NCBI GenBank assembly: GCA_900548265.1
Contig: URKG01000010.1
Span: 7,001 to 71,000, forward strand
DNA: 64,000 nt
Direction: 5' to 3'
Source: an uncultured Collinsella sp.
GTDB taxonomy: Bacteria > Actinomycetota > Coriobacteriia > Coriobacteriales > Coriobacteriaceae
Below are positions 33,717 to 43,146 of this stretch, in pieces. Position 1 is the first letter of the stretch. Each line of letters starts with the position of its first letter. The notes under the pieces are model-generated. The model ran no database searches, was not told the DNA's origin, and worked only from the letters and a program-made list of their open reading frames with translations. The translations under genes were made by a program, and so were the position numbers.

Positions 33717-35477
33717 GTGGCCGACCAGGACATCAAGATGCTCATCGAGCGCATTATGGCCGAGGCCCGGACCCATCAGTCCGCCCGCTTCTCAAACGAA
33801 GTCTACGCAGACGAGCCGATTCTCAAAACCGGCCGACAGATGCAGAATTTCCTCCCCGATCAGTACCGTAAAATGCGCGAGATATCGCGCTGGCAGGATG
33901 ACCCCAAGGGCGGCGCGGGCCGTTGGCTTTCGGAAGCCGAGCTTTTCTACCGCCAAGGCCTGCTGATGGCCGACTTTGAAGACGACTGCCCCTACAACGG
34001 CACCTTTAAGTCGTACTTTCCCACCTACAACGCCATGAGCGATCGGCAGCTGCGCGGCTATTTTACCTGGCGCGCCCAAGTGCGCCGCGGAACTGTCGAG
34101 GAAACGTCTACGTCCTTTGCCTTTCTGTATCTCTATGAGCTGATTTGCGGCATTGGCGTAGATGACCCGCTCGATGGTTTTAACAAGATCAAGGCTTTTT
34201 GGGATGCCTATCGCGCCTTCGAGCCCGGCATCGATCGGTTTGCACGCGTGTGGTTGCAGGATTACGCCGTATTCCATGGGCTCGACCCCAAGCTGCTTCG
34301 CGACTCTAAAACCGTCATGTTCGATAACGCCCTTATCGAGCTGCGACGCGCGGCACGAGACCTTGTACCAGCACCGGCACCGTCCGGCCAGACCCCCAAG
34401 CGTCGCAAAACCTCCGAGCCCACGCTCCCCCTTCCGCCCGATGAGGTGCGCGAGGAGCGACTCATAGCCGCCATCAACGCCCTCTCCACGTACAACCTAG
34501 GTAACTCGCGGCTCGACCGCAGTCACCACCGCGATCTGCGCCACGTGGCATGCGCCGTGTATGTCCGCATGGCGCGCTACTATGACACGCACCGAAAGAC
34601 CGGCATCGTAGCGAGCTTGTTTGGGGAGGAGACGGCCATGCCCTACACCATGTTTGCCTCGGCCGTATTCTTTGCGCCCGAGCGCCACGAGGACTGCGAA
34701 TACCGCCTGGATCCTATCCATATCTACCGTTGCCAAAACGGCTTTTGGGAATGCATGCGTATCCACGGTAGTAGGCAAAAGAGCAGCAAGCTCGGTGAAA
34801 TGATGCGCGCCTGCGACCAACGCCTGCGCCTGGCGCTGGACCCCGCCCATCCCCTTAAGGAAGAAAAGGTCCCCAAATATCTGGCCAAGATTATCGATGA
34901 CGAGATTGTGGCATGGCTTTCGTGGGACGCTGCACACCAGCCTGTCAAGATCGATATCGATCTGAGTCAGCTGGGGCACATTCGGAGCGCCGCTGCGCAA
35001 ACGCGCGAAGCGCTTTTGATCGACGAGGAACGCGAGGACGGCGCGTCCGCAGAAGCCGAGGCAGCGGACTCTGGGCAACCGGAAGCCGAGCCCGTAGCCG
35101 ACGCGACGGTCGAGGCGGTCGCGGCACCCATTCGGCAGGACGAGGCCGACGAGCCGACCATATCCACCGAACAGTTTGGTGTCGTGGCACCGCTTCTCGC
35201 GCCGACGCCCGCGTTCGCAGCGGCAGCGCCCGCTGACGCCACGAACGAACTCGCGCCTGCCGCAAACGCCTATCTCAGCGCACTGCTCGAGCACAACGCA
35301 GTACAGGCGGAATCGGCGGTAGTGCAATCGGGGCAGAGCGAGGACATGCTCGTCGATACCATCAACGAGGCGCTCTTTGACCTGGTGGGTGACACCGTCA
35401 TTGAATTTGGCGCGGCAGGACCGCAAATTATCGAGGACTACGAAGCAGACGTGAGAGGATACCTAGACCATGAGTGA
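33717..35477 (+). CDS. sngA: TerB-domain protein, Shango defence component SngA
   Basis: A 586-residue protein with a TerB-N region over about residues 40-225 (GRWLSEAELFYRQGLLMADFEDDCPY, GYFTWRAQVRRGTV, FLYLYELICGIGVDDP), then a basic Pro-rich linker near 225. A helical middle follows (YNLGNSRLDRSHHRDLRHVACAVYVRMARYY), then an acidic Ala/Glu linker and a TerB-C-like end (LVDTINEALFDLVGDTVIEFG). The gene order TerB protein, DUF2791 ATPase, Lhr-type helicase is that of Shango, an anti-phage system shown active in E. coli and Pseudomonas. GTG start after GAGAGGAGGAG. The stop overlaps the start of the ATPase gene. Mechanism is not known. Confidence 0.88.
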   Translation: MADQDIKMLIERIMAEARTHQSARFSNEVYADEPILKTGRQMQNFLPDQYRKMREISRWQDDPKGGAGRWLSEAELFYRQGLLMADFEDDCPYNGTFKSYFPTYNAMSDRQLRGYFTWRAQVRRGTVEETSTSFAFLYLYELICGIGVDDPLDGFNKIKAFWDAYRAFEPGIDRFARVWLQDYAVFHGLDPKLLRDSKTVMFDNALIELRRAARDLVPAPAPSGQTPKRRKTSEPTLPLPPDEVREERLIAAINALSTYNLGNSRLDRSHHRDLRHVACAVYVRMARYYDTHRKTGIVASLFGEETAMPYTMFASAVFFAPERHEDCEYRLDPIHIYRCQNGFWECMRIHGSRQKSSKLGEMMRACDQRLRLALDPAHPLKEEKVPKYLAKIIDDEIVAWLSWDAAHQPVKIDIDLSQLGHIRSAAAQTREALLIDEEREDGASAEAEAADSGQPEAEPVADATVEAVAAPIRQDEADEPTISTEQFGVVAPLLAPTPAFAAAAPADATNELAPAANAYLSALLEHNAVQAESAVVQSGQSEDMLVDTINEALFDLVGDTVIEFGAAGPQIIEDYEADVRGYLDHE

Positions 35478-36774
35478 TACCGCACCCGCAGCACCCCGCG
35501 TGCCCAAGCGCGTCGCTGCCGTCATTCTCAACTCGCTCAAGGGCGGCGTGGTCCCGCGCATCGGCCTTCCCTATATCACCGTGGGACGCGAGGTCGAGAT
35601 TCGCGCCCTGCTCACCGATTTGAGTCTCATCGCCGACGGCGGCGCAAGCTTCCGCTTTCTGGTCGGTCGCTACGGCGCCGGCAAGAGCTTTTTGCTCCAA
35701 ACCATCCGAACGCATGCCATGGGCGAGGGATTCGTCGTCGCCGATGCAGACTTATCCCCCGAGCGCCGTCTGCAGGGCGGGCAGGGGCAGGGCCTTGCCA
35801 CCTACCGCGAGCTCATACGCAATATATCGACCAAGACGCGCCCCGAGGGCGGTGCGCTCAACCTTATTCTGGATCGCTGGGTTGCCTCGTGTGCCGACGT
35901 CGACGAGTCGGTCGTCAATGCCCAACTGGCCCCGCTCGAGGAGATGGTCCACGGCTTCGACTTCACCCGCATGCTTCGCCGCTATCGCACGGCCGCATCC
36001 GAGGGCGACGAGGAAGCCATGAGCCGCGTGACCAAATGGATCCGCGGCGAATACCGTACCAAGAGCGAGGCTCGCGCCGAGCTGGGCTCCTCGACCATCA
36101 TCAGCGATGACGACTGGTACGACTACGTTAAGCTCATTGCGCGCTTTTTGGTCTGCAGCGGCTACAAGGGTATGCTGGTGCTCATCGACGAGCTCGTGAA
36201 TCTGTATAAGATTCCCAACGCCATCACACGCCAATACAACTACGAGAAGATCCTGACCATGTACAACGACACGCTCCAGGGCAAGGCGCAGTACCTGGGC
36301 ATGATCATGGGCGGCACGCCAACCTCCATCGAAGACCGCCGCCGTGGCGTGTTCTCCTACGAGGCCCTGCGCAGCCGACTCGCTCAAGGCCGCTTTGCAC
36401 GCGAGGACCTTAAGGACATGCTCGCGCCCATCATCCGCCTGCAGCCACTCACCTACGAGGAGCTGCTGGTGCTGATCGAAAAACTCATGCAGATCCATGC
36501 CGGATACTTTGGCTGGACGCCCACGCTTACCGAGAACGACTTGGTGGACTTTCTCAAGATCGAGTTCGGTCGTGTGGGAGCCGACACACATCTGACGCCG
36601 CGTGAAGTCATTCGTGACTTTATCGAGCTGCTCGACATCCTATGCCAGAACCCCGACGCCAACGTAGCCGAGCTGCTGCAAAGCGTCGGCGGCGACGCGC
36701 TGGTGCCGGCGGCAGCAACAGGCGACACCGATACCGCAGGCGGCGACCGCAACTTCGCCGAGTTCACCATCTAA
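35470..36774 (+). CDS. sngB: DUF2791 (BrxD-like) ATPase, Shango component SngB
   Basis: A 434-residue P-loop ATPase of the DUF2791/BREX-ATPase type. Walker A in FLVGRYGAGKSFLLQ near residue 65 and Walker B in MLVLIDELVNLYK near 240, followed by MIMGGTPTSIEDRRRGVFSYEALRSRL, which is typical for the family. It starts at an ATG inside the last codons of sngA (8-nt overlap, AGAGGA upstream), so production is coupled. In BREX type 2 a related BrxD also travels with an Lhr-like helicase, but no PglZ, PglX or methylase gene is present here, so this is Shango and not BREX. Confidence 0.9.
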   Translation: MSDTAPAAPRVPKRVAAVILNSLKGGVVPRIGLPYITVGREVEIRALLTDLSLIADGGASFRFLVGRYGAGKSFLLQTIRTHAMGEGFVVADADLSPERRLQGGQGQGLATYRELIRNISTKTRPEGGALNLILDRWVASCADVDESVVNAQLAPLEEMVHGFDFTRMLRRYRTAASEGDEEAMSRVTKWIRGEYRTKSEARAELGSSTIISDDDWYDYVKLIARFLVCSGYKGMLVLIDELVNLYKIPNAITRQYNYEKILTMYNDTLQGKAQYLGMIMGGTPTSIEDRRRGVFSYEALRSRLAQGRFAREDLKDMLAPIIRLQPLTYEELLVLIEKLMQIHAGYFGWTPTLTENDLVDFLKIEFGRVGADTHLTPREVIRDFIELLDILCQNPDANVAELLQSVGGDALVPAAATGDTDTAGGDRNFAEFTI

Positions 36775-36809
36775 CCTACCAAAAAGGGACAGGTTTATTT
36801 TGGTAGGTT
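36773..36809 (+). repeat. 12-bp hairpin with GGGACAGG loop between sngB and sngC
   Basis: AACCTACCAAAA / TTTTGGTAGGTT perfect arms (36773-36784, 36798-36809), 13-nt loop containing AGGGACAGG, followed by TTTATC. The left arm includes part of the sngB stop codon. It could reduce transcription into the helicase gene. A hairpin with the same loop word lies at 50679-50711. Confidence 0.75.
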
Positions 36810-36890
36810 TTATCTGGGCAAACGTTGAAGCGGTAATGCAGCAAGCCACTGCCCGCCGCGTTGAGAGATTCGCTTTTGAAAGGAGGCCTC

Positions 36891-39335
36891 GTGAACGCCT
36901 TTGACCGCTACGCCCCGTTTATCCAAGACTTCATCTACTCTCACGACTGGGAGAGTCTGCGCTCTATCCAGGTTGCGGCAGCAGATGCCATCTTTAACAC
37001 ACAAGACAATGTGCTCCTAACGGCATCCACAGCTTCCGGCAAAACCGAGGCAGCCTTCTTTCCCATCCTGACCGAGTTTTGGGAGAACCCGCCCGCAAGC
37101 GTTGGCGCCCTCTACATCGGCCCCCTCAAGGCACTCATCAATGATCAGTTCGTCCGTCTCAATGACCTGTGCGAAGAAGCCGACATCCCCGTCTGGCACT
37201 GGCATGGCGACGTCTCGCAATCGCACAAGGCTAAGCTCATCAAAAAGCCGAGCGGCATCTTGCAGATTACGCCCGAGTCGCTCGAGGCACTCCTGATCCA
37301 TAAGCATATGGCGATCCCGCGCATGTTTTGCGACCTGCGCTATGTGGTCATTGACGAGGTCCATTCGCTTATGCGCGGCGATCGAGGCGGGCAGACGCTC
37401 TGCCTTATTGAGCGCCTGTCGCGCATGGCAGGCGTGCAGCCCCGTCGCATTGGCCTTTCGGCCACCATCGGCGACCCCGAGTGCACGGGTGCCTTTCTCT
37501 CACAGGGAACGGGACGCGGCTGCGTTATCCCCCGTTTTGAGGAGCCACGCCGCGTGTGGCGTATCTCCATGGAGCACTTCTACAACTCGGGTCCCCAGGC
37601 GCAGCAGCGGGGATTCGAGAGCATGGGTCCTCAAGAGGCCGAAGTGCTTGCGTGCGAGCGCATTGAGGCAGCGGCACCCGCGGCACTGCCCGCCGGCGAC
37701 CAAGACATGCGTCACAGAGGACAACTCACACAGGAGGAACGCCGCCAACGCCGTGATCAGGCACGGGGCAAGGCTGCCCCCAAGGACCGTCGCACTTCCT
37801 CAGCCCCCGAGGGCGAAGTCGACATCCCGCAGGCAACCGAACAGGCACTGCTCAACCCCACCGACACCGCACCCGATAACGCCGACCCCGGCATGGGCTA
37901 CATCTTTGAACATACCCGCGGCCGCAAGTGCCTGGTCTTTGCCAACTCGCGCGAGGAGGCAGAGGCCGTGTGCTCCATGTTGCGCAGCTACTGTGAAAGC
38001 CGGCACGAGCCCGACCGTTTCCTCATCCATCACGGTAATCTTTCGGCATCGTTGCGCGAGACGGCAGAAGAGCTTATGCGCGACGAGGAACAGGCACAGA
38101 CGACCGTCACCACCTCTACGCTGGAACTCGGCATCGATATCGGTCGCCTGGAGCGCGCGTTCCAGATCGATGCGCCGTTTACCGTCAGCTCCTTTTTGCA
38201 GCGAATGGGCCGCACGGGGCGCCGCGATCTTCCGCCCGAGATGTGGTTTGTCATGCGCGAGGAGGAACCCGAGCCGCGCACGATGATGCCCGAGACCATT
38301 CCGTGGAAGCTCCTGCAGGGCATCGCGCTCGTACAACTCTATCGCGAGGAAAAATGGGTCGAGCCGCCCGAGCTCGATCGGCTCCCCTACAGCCTGCTCT
38401 ATCACCAGACCATGTCGACGCTCGCCAGCACCGGCGAGCTCACACCGGCCGAGCTTGCTCAGCGTGTGCTCACGCTCAGCTATTTCCACCGCGTCTCGAC
38501 CGACGACTATCGCGAACTGCTGCGCCACCTCATCAAGATCGACCACATCCAGGTCACCGAGGGCGGTGGGCTCATCGTGGGCCTCGCGGGCGAGCGCATC
38601 ATCAACAACTTTAAGTTCTACGCCGTGTTCCAGGAGAACGAGGAGTTTACCGTTCGTAGCGAATCGGCCGAACTGGGCACGATTGTCAACCCGCCACCAC
38701 CTGGCGAGCGCATCGCCATCGCGGGCCATTGCTGGATCGTCGAGGAAGTGGACTGGAAGCGTCATACCGTCTTTGCCACGCAGGTCAAGGGCCGTGTGCC
38801 GGCCTACTTTGGCGACTGCCCCGGTGACATCAACACACATGTACTCGAGCGTATGCGCAAGGCGCTCAACGAGCACACAGCATATCCGTACCTTATGGGT
38901 AACGCACGGGCCCGCTTGGCGCAGGCTCGTCATACGGCCGAGATTTCGGGCGCGGGAACCAAGCCGCTCATCAACCTGGGCGGCGACACCTGGGTGCTCT
39001 TCCCCTGGTTGGGCAGCTACGCCTTTCTGGCGCTCGAACGTATGCTCAAGATTAAATGTGCCGCGGAGCTTGGCCTTCGCGGACTCGACCCATCACGCCC
39101 GTACTTTATGCAGTTTAAGATGAAGGCCGACGAGGAGACGTTCTTTGAGGTGCTCGCCGCCGAGGCCGAGAAGGACTTCGATCCCATCGAGCTCGTCTAT
39201 CCCGGCGAGGTGCCTTACTTTGATCGTTACGATGAGTTCGTTCCCGAAGAGCTCGTGCGCAAGGGCTTTGCCGAAGGCGTGCTCGACATCGAGGGTATGA
39301 AGCAGCGCGTCCTCAGCTGGCGCGACCACGTCTAA
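36891..39335 (+). CDS. sngC: Lhr-type DEAD/DEAH helicase, Shango component SngC
   Basis: An 814-residue superfamily 2 helicase. Walker A TASTASGKTEAAFFP near residue 45, LYIGPLKALINDQ (motif Ia), DEVHSLMRGDRGGQ (motif II), GLSATIGDP (motif III), then in the second RecA domain LVFANSREEAEAV, TSTLELGIDIGRL and RMGRTGRRDLP (motif VI). A charged Arg/Gln-rich insertion lies between the two lobes (about residues 265-310). The C-terminal third resembles Lhr/BrxHI proteins. GTG at 36891 has a perfect AAAGGAGG. The 116-nt gap after sngB contains a hairpin, the only loose spacing in the operon. Confidence 0.9.
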   Translation: MNAFDRYAPFIQDFIYSHDWESLRSIQVAAADAIFNTQDNVLLTASTASGKTEAAFFPILTEFWENPPASVGALYIGPLKALINDQFVRLNDLCEEADIPVWHWHGDVSQSHKAKLIKKPSGILQITPESLEALLIHKHMAIPRMFCDLRYVVIDEVHSLMRGDRGGQTLCLIERLSRMAGVQPRRIGLSATIGDPECTGAFLSQGTGRGCVIPRFEEPRRVWRISMEHFYNSGPQAQQRGFESMGPQEAEVLACERIEAAAPAALPAGDQDMRHRGQLTQEERRQRRDQARGKAAPKDRRTSSAPEGEVDIPQATEQALLNPTDTAPDNADPGMGYIFEHTRGRKCLVFANSREEAEAVCSMLRSYCESRHEPDRFLIHHGNLSASLRETAEELMRDEEQAQTTVTTSTLELGIDIGRLERAFQIDAPFTVSSFLQRMGRTGRRDLPPEMWFVMREEEPEPRTMMPETIPWKLLQGIALVQLYREEKWVEPPELDRLPYSLLYHQTMSTLASTGELTPAELAQRVLTLSYFHRVSTDDYRELLRHLIKIDHIQVTEGGGLIVGLAGERIINNFKFYAVFQENEEFTVRSESAELGTIVNPPPPGERIAIAGHCWIVEEVDWKRHTVFATQVKGRVPAYFGDCPGDINTHVLERMRKALNEHTAYPYLMGNARARLAQARHTAEISGAGTKPLINLGGDTWVLFPWLGSYAFLALERMLKIKCAAELGLRGLDPSRPYFMQFKMKADEETFFEVLAAEAEKDFDPIELVYPGEVPYFDRYDEFVPEELVRKGFAEGVLDIEGMKQRVLSWRDHV

Positions 39336-39364
39336 AACCAGTCTTTTTGGGACGGGGAGACTTA

Positions 39365-40240
39365 CTAGTCGTGAAGAACGGTGCCGAGGAAGTCAGCGTC
39401 GAAGGGCACGACTTCGGCAAAGGCATAGTCGCCGTCACTGGCGATGAGCAGGTAGTTTTCCTCGCCGCCGAACTCTGTATCGCCGCATGGGACCACCCAG
39501 GCGTGGACGAATACCTCGAGTGCCGTGGCAGCGCAATCGCGCAGGAACGTCACATCGCTCCCCTCGTTTGCGCTCACGATATTGGCAACGTAGATACCCC
39601 CGTGGTTCAGGCTGCCTCGCACCAAACGCAACGCCTCAACCGTCGCCAGCTCGCGTACGGGCTCGGCACCGCCAAAGCAATCGCTCACGATAACGTCGTA
39701 GCGACGATGTCCCACGCTCGTCACGCCCAGGTACGAACGCGCCTCGGCGGTAATCACCCTCAGGCGATCGCCAACCGTACGCTCCAACTCCTCCAAATAG
39801 AACCAGCGGCGCGCCAGACGCGTAATCTCGACATCATATTCAATGACGTCCATACGCAAGCCCTCATGCAACAACAGTGCAAACTTGGGATAGGCAAACC
39901 CGCCGCCGCCCAACATGAGCATACGGTCGATACCATGCCCGTAAGCATCACGCATTGCGTCCTCGGCCTCAAACACATCGTCAAATGCACGATAGTACGC
40001 AAAGACGGGCTCCGCCCAACGCTCGCCTACATAGCTCGCGCTTTGGTAGACACCGCCCTGCACGAGCACACGGACCTCGTCACCGCCCTCGTCGCGCATG
40101 CGCTTTACGCGCGCCAACCCGTTGCGGGTTCGCGCAACCTGCAGACAGGCAGCACGAACAGCGACGGCGGCTGCACCAAGCGCCGCGGCTCCCAGAGCAA
40201 CGCCGGCAACGACGCCAGCAGAAACACTTGGCTTGTTCAT
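39365..40240 (-). CDS. spermidine-synthase-like methyltransferase-fold protein, membrane-anchored
   Basis: A 291-residue protein. Residues about 5-32 are hydrophobic (VSAGVVAGVALGAAALGAAAVAVRAA), a likely membrane anchor. The rest is a spermidine-synthase-type Rossmann fold: MLMLGGGGFAYPKFALLL near residue 107, DVIEYDVEITRLA (acidic residue binding the adenosyl part), RYDVIVSDCFGG near 180. The N-terminal beta domain of true spermidine synthases is reduced, so polyamine synthesis is uncertain; bacterial proteins of this class are often annotated as fused or SAM-dependent methyltransferases. It directly follows elp3 with no gap. Confidence 0.72.
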   Translation of the reverse strand: MNKPSVSAGVVAGVALGAAALGAAAVAVRAACLQVARTRNGLARVKRMRDEGGDEVRVLVQGGVYQSASYVGERWAEPVFAYYRAFDDVFEAEDAMRDAYGHGIDRMLMLGGGGFAYPKFALLLHEGLRMDVIEYDVEITRLARRWFYLEELERTVGDRLRVITAEARSYLGVTSVGHRRYDVIVSDCFGGAEPVRELATVEALRLVRGSLNHGGIYVANIVSANEGSDVTFLRDCAATALEVFVHAWVVPCGDTEFGGEENYLLIASDGDYAFAEVVPFDADFLGTVLHD

Positions 40241-42145
40241 CTAGAGCTCCTTTTGCAGATAGAGTCCGTGGTCATAAAAACCCAAATGGCGATAGTACTC
40301 GCGCGTACCGATCGCGCTGATCACGTTGACGCGCGCATAGCCGGCATCCCGGGCGATCTCGCACGCACGCTCTACGAGCAAACGCCCCAGCCCATGATGC
40401 TGAGCCGCCTGGCCCTGATCGCCCACACGTGCCGCCATGCCATACACGTGCACCTCGCGAATCATTGCCTCGTCCGGCGTCGTCGGCAACTCGTCCGCAT
40501 GCGTGGCAACAAACGAATGGTCGGGCAGCGACAACCGCAAAAAACCAACAATCTTGCCCTCGGGCGTCACCCATTGCAAAAAACGCTCGCTCGTCACCGG
40601 CGTCTCGTACGCGACCTCATCAAGGGACAGCTCACTCAAGTCGGCACCCGCCGTGCTGATCTCGCGATAGCGAATCTCACGCACCATCGCACCATCACCC
40701 CGAGCAGCCAGGCGGTTCTCAACGAGCTGACGCAGGTTGGGTTTCTTGTTGCCCACCATGATGTCATCGGAGCTAAAGTCGCGGATCATGCGGCTGATGC
40801 GGCAGAACGCCGGCGTCACCACGATATCGTCGGCCAGCACATCGAGCAGCTCTTCCTCGGTATAGGGACGCCACTCGCCGCACTCATAGCAGCCCACCAG
40901 ACGCGAACCCTCAATGAGCGCACACGGGTAGACCTTGACCTCGTCGGGCATAAAGGCCCCCTCGGTCATAAAGCGCTCGTAGTCGCGCTTGTCCCCCTCG
41001 GGTGTGGCGCCCAGTAAGTTGAGCATAAAATGCGCATGGATCTTAAAGCCAAACAGGCGCGCAAGCGAAAACGCCTGCTCGATCTGAGCCACCGAAATGC
41101 GGCGCTCGTTGATATCGAGCAGGTGCTGGTCGAGGCTCTGGATGCCCATCTGAATCTTGGTGCAACCCAGGCGGCGAATGAGCGTGAGCGCCTGTGGCGT
41201 CACGGCATCGGGGCGCGTCTCGATAACGAGCCCCACCACGCGATGCTTCGCCGTCTCGTTGATGCGCTGCTGACGTTCAAGCTCCTCCATCGTGGTCGTC
41301 TGCCACTGGGCGACCTCGCCCCACGGCGTACCGGGACCGTACAGACGACGCACCGCGCGGTTATAGCCACCCACGGCAGCATCCACACGCCCCTGCTCGT
41401 CGGCAACACCGCTCGCAAGCTCGGCCTCGTCGGTCGCAATACCGGCAGCCCGATAGCGCTCACGGCGTTCTGTTACCACCGGCGGCAAGGCATCGGCAGG
41501 AGCGTCATCGAGCAGGCGCCCTGCCTCGGCACGGCTGATGCCCGGACGCGCCAACATGGGGTTGGCAGCCACGCCGGCGACGGCATCGTCATTGAGCGCA
41601 CGGAAAAGCTCTGACATAAACCATGTCTGATAGCCTTCCGGATAGTCGCTCCAGGTGCCACCGAGCACAATGAGCTCAATCTTATCGGTCGCATGCCCCA
41701 TCTGCGAAAGCGCCGTCAAACGGGCACTCACCTGCAGATACGGGTCAAAGCAATTTTGCTCCGCACGGGCGCATGCCGGCTCGGCGTGCAGATAGCTCTT
41801 GGGCATGCGCAGGTCGTTGGGGCAAAACAGGCAATCGCCCGAGCATGGCCAGGGCTTGGTGATAACGGTAATGGTCGCCACGCCCGAAGCCGTGCGGCGC
41901 GGCTTCATACGCAGCACCTGCAGCAGTTGACGTTCCAGATCGGAATCGACATTCCACGCAGCCCACCGAGCCGGCTCCTCACGTTTAACCCGCTGGCAAA
42001 ACGGCAGCAGGCGGCGCTTGGCCAAATCGCGTTTGTCGGCACCCTCGCGGCGCGCCTCGGCATGTATCAATTTGACGAGCGCTTTGTCGTCCACGGTCTC
42101 GCCGCGACGCAGAGCCTCAAGTATGTTCAAGATAATCTGTTCCAT
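40241..42145 (-). CDS. Elp3-type radical SAM / GNAT tRNA-uridine modification enzyme
   Basis: A 634-residue Elp3 homologue. Radical SAM cluster motif CSGDCLFCPNDLRMPKSY near residue 98 (C-x4-C-x2-C type), VLGGTWSDYPEGYQTWF near 157, KIQMGIQSLD, HFMLNLLGATPEGD. The C-terminal GNAT acetyltransferase domain contains AAQHHGLGRLLVERA and EYYRHLGFY. Eukaryotic and archaeal Elp3 starts the cm5U modification at the wobble uridine of tRNA using acetyl-CoA; the bacterial role is presumed similar. It is transcribed with the spermidine-synthase-like gene. A Trm9-like methyltransferase candidate and trmB lie 2-4 kb away. Confidence 0.92.
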   Translation of the reverse strand: MEQIILNILEALRRGETVDDKALVKLIHAEARREGADKRDLAKRRLLPFCQRVKREEPARWAAWNVDSDLERQLLQVLRMKPRRTASGVATITVITKPWPCSGDCLFCPNDLRMPKSYLHAEPACARAEQNCFDPYLQVSARLTALSQMGHATDKIELIVLGGTWSDYPEGYQTWFMSELFRALNDDAVAGVAANPMLARPGISRAEAGRLLDDAPADALPPVVTERRERYRAAGIATDEAELASGVADEQGRVDAAVGGYNRAVRRLYGPGTPWGEVAQWQTTTMEELERQQRINETAKHRVVGLVIETRPDAVTPQALTLIRRLGCTKIQMGIQSLDQHLLDINERRISVAQIEQAFSLARLFGFKIHAHFMLNLLGATPEGDKRDYERFMTEGAFMPDEVKVYPCALIEGSRLVGCYECGEWRPYTEEELLDVLADDIVVTPAFCRISRMIRDFSSDDIMVGNKKPNLRQLVENRLAARGDGAMVREIRYREISTAGADLSELSLDEVAYETPVTSERFLQWVTPEGKIVGFLRLSLPDHSFVATHADELPTTPDEAMIREVHVYGMAARVGDQGQAAQHHGLGRLLVERACEIARDAGYARVNVISAIGTREYYRHLGFYDHGLYLQKEL

Positions 42146-42163
42146 GCCCCCATTGTAAAGGCA

Positions 42164-42197
42164 AAGGCGCCGGAGCCGACCTCGGCTTCGGCGCCTT
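42164..42197 (-). terminator. terminator of the DUF4097 gene
   Basis: 16-bp stem with one mismatch (AAGGCGCCGGAGCCGA / TCGGCTTCGGCGCCTT) and a 2-nt loop, between the DUF4097 stop and the elp3 start on the minus strand, followed there by TTGCCTTT. Confidence 0.8.
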
Positions 42198-42243
42198 CAT
42201 CAAACAGCGCAGCTATGGTATATAAGTCTTCGATAACCGCCCG

Positions 42244-43146
42244 TCACTCTGAATCAAATGACATGTCGCCCGAACCGACCTCAAAACGATACGTAGCAGA
42301 CTTATCGCCGTTATCGAATTCAAGATTCAAAATGGTCTCGCCGTCGTAGCCAAGCGGAAGGAAATCGCTCTCGAAGTCGCCGCTGCCCAAGGTAAGGCTC
42401 GCCTTAAAGCCCGTCGAGTTCGGAACCATCATCTCCACATCGCCCGAGCCCACACTCACGTCCATCGACTTCGCGGGGGCCTGGTAGAGCTCGAACGTCA
42501 CATCGCCCGAACCGACCTCAGCACTGAGCGCATCAGTCACGCTGCCCGCAAACTCTACATCTCCCGCACCCAGGAAAAGGTCAAGACCATCACAGGTGAC
42601 ACCGGCAATCTGCAGATCACCCGAGCCCACGTGCGCGTTGACTCCCTTCAGACGTTCGGCAACACGGCGCGGCAGCTCGACCGTAACTGAGCGATCGATT
42701 GCCTTACCGTCATCACTTCCAAACTGGGAAACCTTGAGCGTCGAGTCCTCGACGGATGCGATGTTCTGCGTCGCGGCCTTGGAGGCATCCATACCATTGG
42801 CAACGCGTCCCCGCTCGATAACGCGAGCCTTGTTACCATCAATAACCTTGACGTCCACCGTAGCCGCATCGATATCGAAATCGAGGTAGCGAAACTCATC
42901 GGCATCAAAGGTCGTACACGAAAGCTGCTGAGGCCGAGCGGAATAGTTACCGCCATCGTTCATAAAATCGTCGTCATCAACCACATCGTCCATACCGGAC
43001 AAGCCGGGTATAACATCGTCGAGATCCCACGGGCCATCAAAATGAATCAAAGTCCGCGAAACGCCAAAAACAAGCCCGATAATCAGTACAAACGCTCCGA
43101 TGCCGACGCCCAGGCGCAGCTTGGATTCATGCGAAAGCTTCATCAT
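42244..43146 (-). CDS. DUF4097-type membrane-anchored beta-repeat protein
   Basis: A 300-residue protein with one N-terminal membrane segment (VGIGAFVLIIGLVFGVSRTLI, residues about 13-33), an acidic stretch (MDDVVDDDDFMND), then a beta-helix-like region. VGSGD, GAGD, VGSGD, VGSGD, LGSGD and VGSGD motifs recur about every 20-30 residues, as in the DUF4097 putative adhesin fold. The start overlaps the stop of the XRE regulator gene (ATGA), so the pair is co-translated. Such pairs are often envelope-stress or membrane-sensing modules; the role here is unknown. Confidence 0.8.
   Translation of the reverse strand: MMKLSHESKLRLGVGIGAFVLIIGLVFGVSRTLIHFDGPWDLDDVIPGLSGMDDVVDDDDFMNDGGNYSARPQQLSCTTFDADEFRYLDFDIDAATVDVKVIDGNKARVIERGRVANGMDASKAATQNIASVEDSTLKVSQFGSDDGKAIDRSVTVELPRRVAERLKGVNAHVGSGDLQIAGVTCDGLDLFLGAGDVEFAGSVTDALSAEVGSGDVTFELYQAPAKSMDVSVGSGDVEMMVPNSTGFKASLTLGSGDFESDFLPLGYDGETILNLEFDNGDKSATYRFEVGSGDMSFDSE

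Noticed and set aside
33717..39335. BREX type 2 or DISARM assignment for the helicase/ATPase operon
   Set aside because: No PglX, PglZ, PglW, DUF1998-only protein or methylase nearby; the TerB-domain partner points to Shango.
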